DNA of 64,000 bases from Cytobacillus oceanisediminis (GCF_022811925.1 NZ_CP065511.1:2535501-2599500); one strand, 5' to 3'; shown: positions 15,593-25,576, counted from the stretch's first letter. The notes: generated by a model from the letters alone, not told the origin. Made by a program: numbers and translations.

Positions 15593-17035
15593 GTGAAAAA
15601 GGTTCTGGGAAAGTTAAATAGAAAAACGGTATGGATACCCATTTTGAGCCTTGTGCTGGTATTGGCAGCAACCATCATCTATCAATCCAATAAACCATTG
15701 CCAAAAGGCCTTTCTTTCGAGGGGGAAGTTTACACTGTAGAAGATATTAAGTTCTTATACGATTTAACTTTTGAAAAAGATAGCGGCAGAAGAGAAAGTG
15801 ATCAGCAGATTTTTAAGCGGATATTAGAAGCCATTGGTGAGGCAGAGGATTTTATAGTGCTGGATATGTTTTTATTCAATGGTTTTAATGATGGTGATAA
15901 AGAATATCCGGATATTAGCGGTAAAATAACTGATGAGCTCATCGAACAAAAGCATAGCCACCCCAATATGGATATTACGGTGATCACAGATCGGATTAAC
16001 AGCACATATGGATCACATGATGTACCAGAATTCAAGAAACTGAAAGAGAATGGTATAAATGTAGTTTATACCTCATTAGTTCCTTTAAGAGATTCTAATC
16101 CTATCTATTCGGCATTTTGGCGTGTTTTTTTACAATGGTTTGGCCAGGGAGGTGAAGGCTGGCTTCCCAATCCGCTTGCAGAAAATGCTCCTGAAGTGAC
16201 ATTTCGGTCCTATCTCGATCTCATGAATATTAAAGCAAATCACCGGAAAGTTTTTGTAACGGAGAAAACAGGGATTGTAACATCTGGAAATCCCCACAAT
16301 GCCAGCGGATTTCATTCAAATATCGCGTTTGAAGTAAAAGGGCCAATCTTAGCTGACCTCGTAAAAACCGAGCAGGCGGTGGTCGATTATTCAGCATCAG
16401 GCAAACTGACAGATTTTAAGCCTGAAGACAGTAATAAAACTGGCACGGTTAAGGCCCAGGTGCTGACTGAAGGCAAGATCTATAAACACATTATTAAAGA
16501 AATCAATAAAGTTGGGAAAGGTGAAACCATCTGGCTTGGCATGTTTTATCTTGCTGACAGAAAAGTGGTTGATGCACTAAAAGAAGCAGCCGACAGGGGA
16601 GTAAAAGTAAAAATGATCCTGGATCCAAATCAGAACGCCTTCGGCTCTGAAAAAATTGGGCTGCCTAATATACCTGTGGCAGCTGAATTAGACAAATTAG
16701 GCCATGAAAACATAAAAATCAGATGGTACAATACGGGTTTTGAACAATACCATTCGAAAATCATGTATGTAACCGGCAAAGAAAATAGTATGATCATAGC
16801 TGGTTCAGCAAATTTTACAAAGAGAAATCTTGATGATTTAAACCTGGAGACAAATGTAAAAATAAGCGCTCCTGCCCATTCCCAGGTTATGAAGGATGTC
16901 GACAGCTACTTTAATAAGCTTTGGAATAATAACGGTGCAATTTATACGAATAACTATCCATCCAATGAAAAAATGCCTGTGGTAAAGTATTTTACATACA
17001 GACTGCAGAAGCTTACTCACTTTACAACATACTGA
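15593..17035 (+). CDS. Phospholipase D-like (cardiolipin-synthase-like) membrane-anchored protein
   Basis: 480 residues. An N-terminal membrane anchor (about 12-30) is followed by two PLD-like halves. Half 1 has NHRKVFVTEKTG (near 216) and half 2 YHSKIMYVTGKENS (near 386) followed by AGSANFT. Both catalytic His-x-Lys pairs are kept, but the Asp that normally ends HxKx4D is Glu or Thr. The active site therefore faces outside and is probably altered; phospholipid transfer or hydrolysis is possible but not certain. GTG 15593 follows GGGGGAG. Confidence 0.85.
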   Translation: MKKVLGKLNRKTVWIPILSLVLVLAATIIYQSNKPLPKGLSFEGEVYTVEDIKFLYDLTFEKDSGRRESDQQIFKRILEAIGEAEDFIVLDMFLFNGFNDGDKEYPDISGKITDELIEQKHSHPNMDITVITDRINSTYGSHDVPEFKKLKENGINVVYTSLVPLRDSNPIYSAFWRVFLQWFGQGGEGWLPNPLAENAPEVTFRSYLDLMNIKANHRKVFVTEKTGIVTSGNPHNASGFHSNIAFEVKGPILADLVKTEQAVVDYSASGKLTDFKPEDSNKTGTVKAQVLTEGKIYKHIIKEINKVGKGETIWLGMFYLADRKVVDALKEAADRGVKVKMILDPNQNAFGSEKIGLPNIPVAAELDKLGHENIKIRWYNTGFEQYHSKIMYVTGKENSMIIAGSANFTKRNLDDLNLETNVKISAPAHSQVMKDVDSYFNKLWNNNGAIYTNNYPSNEKMPVVKYFTYRLQKLTHFTTY

Positions 17036-17053
17036 TAAAAACTTGAAACCTTT

Positions 17054-17078
17054 CCTATATTAATTCCGTTAATATAGG
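17054..17078 (+). repeat. Perfect inverted repeat between PLD-like and GH18 genes
   Basis: CCTATATTAA-TTCCG-TTAATATAGG, a perfect 10-bp stem with no T-run on either side, so it is not a normal terminator. It may be an operator or a structured leader for the GH18 gene, which starts about 90 bases further on. Confidence 0.5.
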
Positions 17079-17164
17079 AGGGGTGGAAATAAGTTGAAGA
17101 CATTCTAAATTTTCTTCCCATTTTCTGATTATTTCGATACGATGGATTTAAGGGAGGAAAAGGA

Positions 17165-18886
17165 ATGTATAAAATTGAAACAAATCCACAAAAGCCTCCC
17201 GCTAAAAAACTTATTTTTGCGGGGCTTTTGTTTGCTTTTACACTGATAACATCAAGCATATTCGTGTTTTTATATCCTTTTGCCTCTAAGGAAAAGGTAT
17301 CTTACTTTAAAGGAGATCATCCGATTTTGTTTATGGGCAAACAGGTGGGCAATGCTTATATAGAAGGTGAAACGATCTACCTGCCCTTAACGTTTTTGCA
17401 GGAGTTTGTCGATGAAGCCATTATTTTTGATGAACATTCACAATCCATCATTATCGCTACAAAAAATAAAGTTGTACAGTTGCCATCTGAATCTTTGAGC
17501 TATTATGTGAATGAGAAGTCTATGAAACTGGATTTTACAGTAGCTAAACAGATAGGAAAAGACAGATATTTGGCGATCGAGCCGCTATTGGCTCTCTATC
17601 CAATTACTTATTCACTTCTCTCTGATACAGGTGCAATATGGGTTCAAAAGAATGGGGAGTCAATTGTTTCCGGTAAGGTGAAGGAAAAAGATATTCATGA
17701 AGAATTGCTTCGGCTGCGGACGAAAGACAGCCTGGAATCCCCATATACGGCTTCAGTGTCTCCAAACGAGAATGTTTTAATAGAACAAGAAAAGGGAGAC
17801 TACTATTTTATTAGAAAAGAAGACGGTACAGCTGGATATTTGAAGAAACAATACATAAAAAAGGGTGTGAGCAAACAGATTGCTATTTCCCTTGATGAAT
17901 CAATTAATACAGTGCCAGAAGTGGAAGGTCCTATACATTTGACCTGGGAAGCTGTATATACAAAAAACCCCAATACATCTAAAATTCCGAAGATGCCGGG
18001 CGTTAATGTCATTTCGCCAACATGGTTTGAGCTTGCGGACGGAAAAGGTTCCATCAAAAACCTAGGATCGAAAGATTATTCAATGTGGGCAAGAAAACAG
18101 GGATACCAAATATGGGGCTTGTTTTCAAATGCATTTGACCCTGTTTTAACACATGAAGCATTTGGTTCTTTTGAAACAAGGCAGAATATGATTCGACAGC
18201 TTCTGCATTTCAGTCAATTGTATGAATTAAACGGGGTCAATCTTGACATTGAAAATGTTAACCCGGAGGATGGGCCTTTAATAACGCAGTTTGTGAGGGA
18301 AGCTACTCCGTATTTTCATGAAGCAGGTTTAGTCGTGTCGATGGATATCACATTTATTTCATCTAGCGGTAATTGGTCAGCTTTTTATGAAAGAGATAAG
18401 CTTGCCGGTATAGCAGATTATTTGGTTGTCATGGCTTATGATGAGCATTGGGGAAGCTCGCAGGTTGCAGGAAGCGTAGCGAGCCTGCCGTGGGTGGAAG
18501 AAAACCTGAAACATCTGCTGGAGTTTGTTCCTAATGAAAAATTAATATTGGGAGTGCCATTGTATACTAGATTATGGGAACAAAATTCAAACGGGGATGT
18601 TTCTTCTAAAGCACTTTCTATGAGCAAAGTGAAAGAATGGCTCAGTCAAAATAAAGTTACTCCAGCATATGATCGGGAAAGCGGGCAAAATTATGCTGAG
18701 CATTTTTCAGAAAAAGATAAAATCACATACAAAGTGTGGCTTGAAGATGAAATATCATTAACAAAACGGGCTGAATTGGCTAAGAAATATAATTTGGCCG
18801 GTGTGGCAAGCTGGAGCAGGTACTTTGCAGATGAAACAGCTTGGGCAGCACTATCATTAAAAAAGAAGGAAGTTACTAAGAAATGA
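17165..18886 (+). CDS. Membrane-anchored glycoside hydrolase family 18 protein
   Basis: 573 residues. Membrane anchor (about 19-38); stalk resembling the copper-amine-oxidase N-terminal domain (about 55-150); an SH3-like segment (EKGDYYFIRKEDGTAGYL, about 215); then the GH18 barrel. The catalytic strand reads NGVNLDIENV (about 356-365), keeping the acid/base Glu and the Asp two before it, with Asn at the first Asp. VMAYDEHWG and the C-terminal WSRYFADE (barrel Trp) follow. Bacillus relatives (YaaH, YdhD, SleL) act on peptidoglycan or spore cortex, so wall cleavage is more likely than chitin degradation. Confidence 0.88.
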   Translation: MYKIETNPQKPPAKKLIFAGLLFAFTLITSSIFVFLYPFASKEKVSYFKGDHPILFMGKQVGNAYIEGETIYLPLTFLQEFVDEAIIFDEHSQSIIIATKNKVVQLPSESLSYYVNEKSMKLDFTVAKQIGKDRYLAIEPLLALYPITYSLLSDTGAIWVQKNGESIVSGKVKEKDIHEELLRLRTKDSLESPYTASVSPNENVLIEQEKGDYYFIRKEDGTAGYLKKQYIKKGVSKQIAISLDESINTVPEVEGPIHLTWEAVYTKNPNTSKIPKMPGVNVISPTWFELADGKGSIKNLGSKDYSMWARKQGYQIWGLFSNAFDPVLTHEAFGSFETRQNMIRQLLHFSQLYELNGVNLDIENVNPEDGPLITQFVREATPYFHEAGLVVSMDITFISSSGNWSAFYERDKLAGIADYLVVMAYDEHWGSSQVAGSVASLPWVEENLKHLLEFVPNEKLILGVPLYTRLWEQNSNGDVSSKALSMSKVKEWLSQNKVTPAYDRESGQNYAEHFSEKDKITYKVWLEDEISLTKRAELAKKYNLAGVASWSRYFADETAWAALSLKKKEVTKK

Positions 18887-18887
18887 A

Positions 18888-18921
18888 ATAAGGCCGGAGA
18901 ATATCCCGGCCTTATTTTTTT
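18888..18921 (+). terminator. Bidirectional terminator between GH18 and adenine deaminase genes
   Basis: ATAAGGCCGG/CCGGCCTTAT stem with T-run on the plus strand; the minus strand also shows TTAT after the stem. It closes the two convergent units. Confidence 0.88.
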
Positions 18922-20656
18922 ACGCTTCTACTTTAATGTGGCTAAAGGAGCTGACGGAAAATAATCCTCTATCAGTTAATTTGAGCTCAGGTATTACTGG
19001 AAGCGCTAAAAATGAAAGCGTCAAAAACGGGTTGAATTCCATGCTGCATCCGACTGTTCGAAGTGCATGATTCAATTCAGACAAACGTCCAAAAATAAAT
19101 GAAGAATCCCGATCACTCATGAGCCCCGCAATAGGCAGGGGCAGTTCCGCAAGGATTTTTCCATCCTGTACAACAGCCAGTCCGCCTTTCATTGATGCCG
19201 TCTGCTTAATGGCCGCCAGTAAATCTTCATCAGAGGTGCCAGCTGCCACAATATTATGGGAATCGTGGGCAACCGTTGAGGCAATGCCTCCTCTTGTAAT
19301 CCCCAGTCCCTTAATTATGCCAAGCCCGATGCTTCCGGTGAGATTATGCCGCTCCACCACAGCCAATTTTAAATAATCTTTATCAGGATTAGGCTGGAAA
19401 TAGCCATTAAGTGAATCAGCCTTTTCCACCAGGTGCCTGGTCACAATGCTGTTCGGTATAATGCCAATAATATTGGCATCACTAGTTCCAATGTTTATGC
19501 TTAAATCTTCACCCTTTAGGCTGCCGATTTTGACACTGTCCAAGATGGCAGGTGCAGGTTCGACGCTGTCCGGGATTGAATCTTTAATGATCCCGTTTTC
19601 TGCAGCAAGTATTCCGCTCTTCATTACTTTCTCAATCTTGACATTCCTAAGATCACTAATAAAAACCAGGTCGGCTTCATAACCGGGAGCAATAGCCCCT
19701 TTATTTTTCAGGCCGAAGCACTCTGCTGCATTCAGCGTAGCGATTTGAACGGCAAGGATAGGATCCATCCCTTCCTTAATGGCCATTCTGACATTATGGT
19801 CAATGCTGCCTTCATTGATCAGGTCATCCAGATGCTTGTCATCTGTCACGAATAAACAGCGCCGTGCGTTTTGTTCACTGACAGATTTGAGAAGTGCTAA
19901 TAAGTCCCTTGCCGCAGACCCTTCCCTCAGCATAACATACATCCCTTTGCGCATTCGGTCCAGTGCTTCTTCAGGGTTTATGCATTCATGGTCCGTTCTA
20001 ATGCCGGCAGCCATGTATATATTAATTTCATCTGCATTAAGTCCTGCTGCATGCCCATCGATGCATTTTCCTTTGCTATGTGCGTCTTCCAGTTTTTTTA
20101 GCATTTCTGCATCATTGTTCATAACAGCAGGGTAATCCATTACTTCGCCAAGACCGAGCACTCTCGGGTGACCGTAATATTTTTCAAGATCCTTGTAACT
20201 GAGGAAAGCGCCGGCATTTTCAAATGGAGTTGCAGGCACACAGGATGGAAGCATAAAAAACACATCAAGCGGGATCTCTTCTGAAGATTCCAGCATGAAA
20301 TCTATTCCATCTGTTCCGCTGACATTGGCTATTTCGTGAGGGTCTGCAATGACAGTCGTTACTCCATGCGGGAGGACAACATTGCTGAACTCAGCAGGGG
20401 TAACCATCGCTGACTCAATATGGACATGCCCATCAATGAATCCGGGGGCTATATAGCTGCCCCCAGCATCAATCATTTCCTTCCCTTCATAGCTTCCTAA
20501 ACCAGCTATGAATCCATCAGTGATTGCAATATCTTCCTCGATGATTTCACGTGTAAATACATTTATAACCTTCCCGTTCTTAATAACCAGATCGGCAGGA
20601 GTCCTTTTGGCTGCCACGTCAATTCTTTTTCGTAAAGTTTCAATGGTAAGCTTCAT
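18920..20656 (-). CDS. adeC: Adenine deaminase
   Basis: Converts adenine to hypoxanthine and ammonia. 578 residues, the normal AdeC length. The metal-site pattern is canonical: FIDGHVHIESAM (His77, His79), LGEVMDYP (Glu171), CIDGHAAGL (His202), TDHE (His223) and the second domain VAHDSHNIV. It is the last gene of the leftward operon and supplies hypoxanthine to the xanthine dehydrogenase encoded upstream. A second, divergent copy is at 37091. The pair differ at one metal-ligand position (see findings). Confidence 0.95.
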   Translation of the reverse strand: MKLTIETLRKRIDVAAKRTPADLVIKNGKVINVFTREIIEEDIAITDGFIAGLGSYEGKEMIDAGGSYIAPGFIDGHVHIESAMVTPAEFSNVVLPHGVTTVIADPHEIANVSGTDGIDFMLESSEEIPLDVFFMLPSCVPATPFENAGAFLSYKDLEKYYGHPRVLGLGEVMDYPAVMNNDAEMLKKLEDAHSKGKCIDGHAAGLNADEINIYMAAGIRTDHECINPEEALDRMRKGMYVMLREGSAARDLLALLKSVSEQNARRCLFVTDDKHLDDLINEGSIDHNVRMAIKEGMDPILAVQIATLNAAECFGLKNKGAIAPGYEADLVFISDLRNVKIEKVMKSGILAAENGIIKDSIPDSVEPAPAILDSVKIGSLKGEDLSINIGTSDANIIGIIPNSIVTRHLVEKADSLNGYFQPNPDKDYLKLAVVERHNLTGSIGLGIIKGLGITRGGIASTVAHDSHNIVAAGTSDEDLLAAIKQTASMKGGLAVVQDGKILAELPLPIAGLMSDRDSSFIFGRLSELNHALRTVGCSMEFNPFLTLSFLALPVIPELKLTDRGLFSVSSFSHIKVEA

Positions 20657-20694
20657 ATAAACTCCTCGCTTTTCTTAAAAATGCAGTCATCAGA

Positions 20695-22062
20695 TTAATG
20701 TCCGCCCATAATGAAATTAATGATAAAGGCAGCACTGACAAAATACATGATCCAGTGAATTTGATGATTCTTGCCTGTTAGAAGCTTAAGCAATGTGTAA
20801 GAGATAAAGCCGAATGCTAACCCCTGGGCGATGCTGAAAGTTAAAGGCATAAGAACAATTGTTAAAAAGACGGGAATAACATCAGTGAAGTCATCGAAGC
20901 TTATATGTTTTATTTCACTGAGCATTAAGGCACCAACGAGGATCAGAATAGGTGCTGTGGCTACAGACGGTATGAAATAAATGAGCGGAGCAAAAATGAG
21001 CGACAGAAAAAATAGAACTGCTACAGTTAAAGCAGTTAAGCCAGTGCGGCCGCCTTCTGAGATTCCAGTTGCGTTTTCCACATAAGCGTTTAAGGCAGTG
21101 CTTCCAAAAGCTGCACTTGCCATCGTGCCAACTGCATCTGCCTGAAGTGCACGATCCAGATTTTCGATTTTTCCATTTTCATCAGTGAGGCCAGCTTTTC
21201 TTGATAATCCGATGAGGGTAGCTAAATTGTCAAATAATTCTACAATAGTAAAGGAGAAAATGACTGAGATGATGCCATATTTTACTGCTCCCATAATATC
21301 CATAGCTAAAAACGTCTCAGACATGCTTGGGAGACTGAGGGATACGATATCACTTACGGCCTTTGGATATGCAATAAAGCCAACAATCATGGCCAGCGCA
21401 CTTGTACCCAATATACTAATAAGAAGCGCGCCTTTTACTTTTTTTGCCATGAGGAGGGCGGCAATAATTAGTCCAAAAAGGGCAAGAAGCGGGCCTTGGC
21501 TTGTTATGCTTCCTAAGCCGACAAATGTAGCTTCATTTGCGACTACAAGTTCTGCATTTTTTAAGCCAATAAAAGCAATAAATAAACCTATTCCAACACC
21601 TATAGCTGACTTTAAAACATCCGGGACACCATCTACGATTTTTTGGCGGACTCCCGTAACTGTCAAAATTAAAAACACAATACCCGATATAAATACAGCT
21701 CCAAGGGCTGTTTGCCAGGAAAGACCCTGGCCAAGGACGACAGTATAGGCAAAAAAGGCATTCAGCCCCATCCCCGGGGCAACCGCTACTGGGAAATTTG
21801 CCCACAGTGCCATTAGAAGAGTACAGAAGACACTTGCGTAAATAGTTGCAGCCAATGCGGCTTCTTTTGGTATTCCTGCGTCAGCTAAGATAATCGGGTT
21901 GACAAAGATGATATAACTCATTGTCATAAACGAAGTGATGCCTGCCAGTATTTCTGTCTTTACATTTGTGTTCCTTGCGGAAAGCTTAAAGAGCCGTTCT
22001 AAGAGGTTCGCATTAGAGGCAGGCGGGAGGCCCGACCCAAGATCCTTTTCAATCATCGACAT
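20695..22062 (-). CDS. AzgA-type (PbuG/PbuO-like) hypoxanthine/guanine permease
   Basis: 455 residues, 12 or more membrane helices. Family blocks: TEILAGITSFMTMSYIIFVNP, VAPGMGLNAFFAYT, GVRQKIVDGVPDVLKSAIGVGIGLFIAFIGLKNA (residues about 140-168) and ENATGISEGGRTGLTA. This is the AzgA subfamily of NCS2 transporters, which import adenine, guanine and hypoxanthine by proton symport. It lies 38 bases before adenine deaminase in the same operon. Confidence 0.92.
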   Translation of the reverse strand: MSMIEKDLGSGLPPASNANLLERLFKLSARNTNVKTEILAGITSFMTMSYIIFVNPIILADAGIPKEAALAATIYASVFCTLLMALWANFPVAVAPGMGLNAFFAYTVVLGQGLSWQTALGAVFISGIVFLILTVTGVRQKIVDGVPDVLKSAIGVGIGLFIAFIGLKNAELVVANEATFVGLGSITSQGPLLALFGLIIAALLMAKKVKGALLISILGTSALAMIVGFIAYPKAVSDIVSLSLPSMSETFLAMDIMGAVKYGIISVIFSFTIVELFDNLATLIGLSRKAGLTDENGKIENLDRALQADAVGTMASAAFGSTALNAYVENATGISEGGRTGLTALTVAVLFFLSLIFAPLIYFIPSVATAPILILVGALMLSEIKHISFDDFTDVIPVFLTIVLMPLTFSIAQGLAFGFISYTLLKLLTGKNHQIHWIMYFVSAAFIINFIMGGH

Positions 22063-22152
22063 GAAAGGTCACTCCTTATTCATGGTTACTGTTCATCCTG
22101 AGACACGAACTGACTTGACCATGGAATAGGCGGGAGATATATTTTCTTCAGG

Positions 22153-22467
22153 TTAGATGGGTTCAATAAAAACATCCATAATTCCACCGCATATTCCGCC
22201 ATCTTCATAAAACAGCCCTTTTGTTAAATCAACGCGTTTTTGACTTGGGGTATTTGTTTGTATGACCTGGAAAGCCTTCTCAATTACTTCTGCTTCACCG
22301 CAGCCTCCGCCAATTGTTCCTTCTATTCTTCCACAGGAGAATACAATCATCCGGCTTCCGGTTTTTCTCGGAGTAGAGCCCTTCGTGCGGATAATTGTGG
22401 CGAGGGCTGCTTTCTCACCTCCTTTCCTGATATCGAGGGTGCGCTTTATAAGCTGCATTTGGTCCAT
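22153..22467 (-). CDS. XdhC/CoxI N-terminal-domain protein
   Basis: 104 residues containing only the XdhC_CoxI domain: ALATIIRTKGSTPRKTGSRM, EGTIGGGCGEAEV and EDGGICGGIMDVFIEP. In XdhC this domain binds and helps sulfurate the molybdenum cofactor before insertion into xanthine dehydrogenase. It overlaps the end of the Rossmann-type XdhC gene by 22 bases and has its own site (GAGGGGG) before ATG 22467. The split of XdhC functions over two genes is noteworthy. Confidence 0.88.
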   Translation of the reverse strand: MDQMQLIKRTLDIRKGGEKAALATIIRTKGSTPRKTGSRMIVFSCGRIEGTIGGGCGEAEVIEKAFQVIQTNTPSQKRVDLTKGLFYEDGGICGGIMDVFIEPI

Positions 22468-23279
22468 TTGTCAGCCCCCTCATGGAAACCCATTTTTGCA
22501 AATCTTTTAATTTGCGAACTTAAGGAATCTCCGGATTTTTGATTTTTCACTTTCAGAATTTCTGCCATGATGCTGACTGCAATCTCTGCAGGAGTTTCAG
22601 CACCAATATCGAGACCCACAGGGGTGTATAAGTTTTCAAAGCTTTCATCCGGAAAATCCTGCTGAAGTTCTTCGAATACACCCGAAATACGTCTTCTGCT
22701 GCCGATCATGCCAATATATCCTGCCTGACATTCCCTATTTAAGAGTTCATTCAAACTGAGAACGTCATACTTATGTCCCCGGGTAAGAAGGAGAATATAA
22801 GTTTTTTCCGAAATGTCGACATGCCTGAAATAATCCAGATAGGATTGGCAAACCACTTCATTTGCATTTGGAAAGCGTTCTCTGTTTGCAAACTCTTTCC
22901 GATCGTCTATTACTGTCACGAAAAATCCGAGCATACGTCCCATTTCTGCCACGGGTTCACACACATGGCCGGCACCGGCGACTATCAAATGGAGAGGAGA
23001 AGGAAAGTACTCAGCAAAACATTCAACTAAACGATCCTTCCACATAAATCTCACAGTGCCGGACCGTTTTTTGGTGACCAGTTTATTGCAATGTACCGCT
23101 AATAAATCCTTCACATCCAGCGGCAGAAGGGAGGCTTCGGTGCAGAAATCTCCGTCTGGCCATAATAAAGCTTTCGCTCCAATGAGTTTTTCATCAGGAT
23201 AATCTGTTATGGTCAGCAGAAATGTGTCTTTCCGGTTTTTGAATGACTCTTCTAATTTGGCAAATAAATTGCGGCTCAT
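22446..23279 (-). CDS. XdhC-family maturation factor with Rossmann domain (PucA-like)
   Basis: 277 residues. The C-terminal XdhC Rossmann domain is clear: LIVAGAGHVCEPVAEMGRMLGF, VTVIDDRKEFANRERF, LLLTRGHKYD, GMIGSRRR and VGLDIGAETPAEIAVSIMAEIL. The N-terminal third lacks the GGGCGE motif found in the small neighbouring protein. It probably delivers sulfurated molybdenum cofactor to xanthine dehydrogenase. ATG 23279 is chosen because AAGGTGA sits 8 bases upstream; the first two codons before it overlap the stop of the large-subunit gene. Confidence 0.88.
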   Translation of the reverse strand: MSRNLFAKLEESFKNRKDTFLLTITDYPDEKLIGAKALLWPDGDFCTEASLLPLDVKDLLAVHCNKLVTKKRSGTVRFMWKDRLVECFAEYFPSPLHLIVAGAGHVCEPVAEMGRMLGFFVTVIDDRKEFANRERFPNANEVVCQSYLDYFRHVDISEKTYILLLTRGHKYDVLSLNELLNRECQAGYIGMIGSRRRISGVFEELQQDFPDESFENLYTPVGLDIGAETPAEIAVSIMAEILKVKNQKSGDSLSSQIKRFAKMGFHEGADKWTKCSL

Positions 23280-23287
23280 CAATAGGA

Positions 23288-25576
23288 TCACCTTGAGGAT
23301 TGGACTTTTTGTTTTTTGAGATCTTTCAATGCATTAAAAACTCTTTCGGGAGTAGCCGGCAGATGGCGGATTCTGGCTCCTGTTGCATCATATATGGCTG
23401 ACATGATAGCAGCAATAATCGGAATCATCACCACTTCTCCAATTCCCTTCGCCCCATAGGGCCCTGATTGTTCAGGCTCTTCTACCGGAAAGGTCTCAAT
23501 TAAAGGAGTCTCGCGAATAGTAGGGATGATATAATCAGTGAAATTCCGCGTTTTATGATATCCATTTTCGATCAGTACATCTTCATAAAGGGTATAGCCG
23601 ATGCCCATTACGGCTCCGCCTTCAGCCTGGCCCTCCAGTCCCTGCGGATTAATGATTTTGCCCGCGTCCGGGATGGATACAACCCGCAGAACTTCCGTTT
23701 CACCTGTTAAAGTATCAACTTCCACCATTACCACATGTGTCAAATATCCGTATATATGGTGGGGAGCACCGCCGGAACCTTTGATTTCTTCTTTTTCTTT
23801 CGGCAGGTAGAAGTGACCTTCTACTCTAGTTGCCTGATGATGATTATAAAGGTATTTATAGATAGACTTATAAGGTATGATCTCTCCATGGGCTGAAATA
23901 TGGTTCGGTCTTAAGTCAATTTGGGATGAATTTATATTCAGCATTTCAGCAGCAGTTTGAATAAGAAGCTCAGTCATCCTGGGTGCTGCTGCCGCTACAG
24001 CTCTTCCCCCGGTATAGGTGGAGCGGGATGCAGTTACAGTACCGCCATCAAGTGTTTTTTGTGTATCACCTTGAACGATTCTGATATTGCTGATATCACA
24101 GTTCAGCATTTCAGCGGCTATCTGGGCATAGACGGTGCTGTTGCCTCCTCCGATCTCCTCGCATCCCACACCTACAAGGAATGTTCCATCCGGCAGAAGT
24201 TCAATAGAGGCGGCTCCATAGTCAGGAAGGCCAATTCCCATTCCGATGCCATGAAAGGATGTTGCCACGGAAACTCCCCGTTTTTTCCATGGCTCACTTA
24301 CTTCGGATTTATATTTTTCCCGGTTTTTCCACAGATCGCAATTCTCTGCTGTTTCCAGGGTTTTATAGGTGCCAACACTGGATTTGACAATATGGCCGAC
24401 ACTTGAAACTTCCCCCTGGTGATAGACATTTTTTTTGCGCAAGTCAATAGGGTCCATTCCCAGCTTTTCTGCAATCATGTCCATATGTGTTTCAATTCCC
24501 ATGCATACCTGATTGACGCCAAAGCCTCTGAAGGCACCGGCAATGCCGTTATTTGTATATACACAGAAGCCCTCGAGATCCACATTGGGAATTTTATAAG
24601 GGCCGCATGAATGCTCTATCGCCAGAGCGATGACTGCTCCTCCGAGTGAAGCATAGGCACCTGTATCTCCTATAGCTGTGACCTGGTTAGCCAGCAATGT
24701 GCCGTCTTTTTTGGCAGCCGTTTTCATTTTGACTTTAAAAGGATGCCTTTTTATGCCGGCAATGACAGACTCTTCACGGCTTAAATGAATTTTTACCTGC
24801 CGCCCGTTTGTATGCATGGCAAGAAGGGCCAGATAAATTTGAACCGTAATCTCATCCTTCCCGCCGAATGCTCCGCCAATAGGACTTGAAATGACTCTGA
24901 TTCTTTCAGGGTTAAAAGCCAGGGACCTTGCAATCTGCATTCGATCGCGGTAAGCGTATTGGCCAGGGCAGCGGATCGTGAGAAACCCTTCGTCATTCAT
25001 AACTCCCCAGCCGCCTTCTGTTTCGATAAAAGCATGCATTTGCCGGGGAGAGTAGAAGGTATTCTCTAAAATGATGTCAGCTTCCTCGAAGGCTTTCTCA
25101 ATGTTTCCGGTATTAATTTTGACATGGCTGTGCAGATTGCCATCAGGATGAAGCTTTGGAGCAGAATCCGTTAGGGCATATTCAGCATCTGCAACAACTT
25201 CCAGGGGCTCATAGTCCACTTTAATTAAACTCAGTGCCTGTTCGGCGATCTCCAGTGTTTCCGCTCCAACCAGGGCTACAGCGTCCCCTGTGCACCGGAC
25301 GACATCAGAACACAGAACAGGCTGATCGGGAACAACAATCCCAAATCCATTAAAGCCGGGAATATCTTTATGGGTTAGTACACATATAACACCAGGCAGA
25401 TTTTTGGCTGCTTCAATATCAATAGAATTAATTTTTGCGTGCGGATATTCAGACCGCAGCACTTTGCCCCAAACCATATTGTCAAAATGGTAATCGGTCA
25501 TATATTTTAATTCTCCGGTTACTTTTTCCGGGCCATCAATTCTTTTTACCCTTTTCCCAACCCATTTGGTGTTCAC
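23288..25576 (-). CDS. pucD: Xanthine dehydrogenase molybdopterin-binding subunit
   Basis: 762 residues, the normal size for the large subunit. Oxidises hypoxanthine to xanthine (and possibly xanthine to urate) at a molybdenum centre. Visible: GKRVKRIDGPEKVTGELKY at the N-terminus, the molybdopterin loop GGAFGGKDEIT, GAFRGFGVNQ, and near the C-terminus GPYGAKGIGEVVM containing the catalytic Glu. It overlaps the FAD-subunit gene by 4 bases. In B. subtilis the matching gene is pucD. Confidence 0.94.
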   Translation of the reverse strand: MNTKWVGKRVKRIDGPEKVTGELKYMTDYHFDNMVWGKVLRSEYPHAKINSIDIEAAKNLPGVICVLTHKDIPGFNGFGIVVPDQPVLCSDVVRCTGDAVALVGAETLEIAEQALSLIKVDYEPLEVVADAEYALTDSAPKLHPDGNLHSHVKINTGNIEKAFEEADIILENTFYSPRQMHAFIETEGGWGVMNDEGFLTIRCPGQYAYRDRMQIARSLAFNPERIRVISSPIGGAFGGKDEITVQIYLALLAMHTNGRQVKIHLSREESVIAGIKRHPFKVKMKTAAKKDGTLLANQVTAIGDTGAYASLGGAVIALAIEHSCGPYKIPNVDLEGFCVYTNNGIAGAFRGFGVNQVCMGIETHMDMIAEKLGMDPIDLRKKNVYHQGEVSSVGHIVKSSVGTYKTLETAENCDLWKNREKYKSEVSEPWKKRGVSVATSFHGIGMGIGLPDYGAASIELLPDGTFLVGVGCEEIGGGNSTVYAQIAAEMLNCDISNIRIVQGDTQKTLDGGTVTASRSTYTGGRAVAAAAPRMTELLIQTAAEMLNINSSQIDLRPNHISAHGEIIPYKSIYKYLYNHHQATRVEGHFYLPKEKEEIKGSGGAPHHIYGYLTHVVMVEVDTLTGETEVLRVVSIPDAGKIINPQGLEGQAEGGAVMGIGYTLYEDVLIENGYHKTRNFTDYIIPTIRETPLIETFPVEEPEQSGPYGAKGIGEVVMIPIIAAIMSAIYDATGARIRHLPATPERVFNALKDLKKQKVQSSR

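Noticed and set aside
17165..18886. GH18 protein as a secreted chitinase
   Set aside because: It is membrane-anchored with stalk and SH3-like parts and lacks chitin-binding modules; the catalytic strand fits the Bacillus peptidoglycan-type relatives better.
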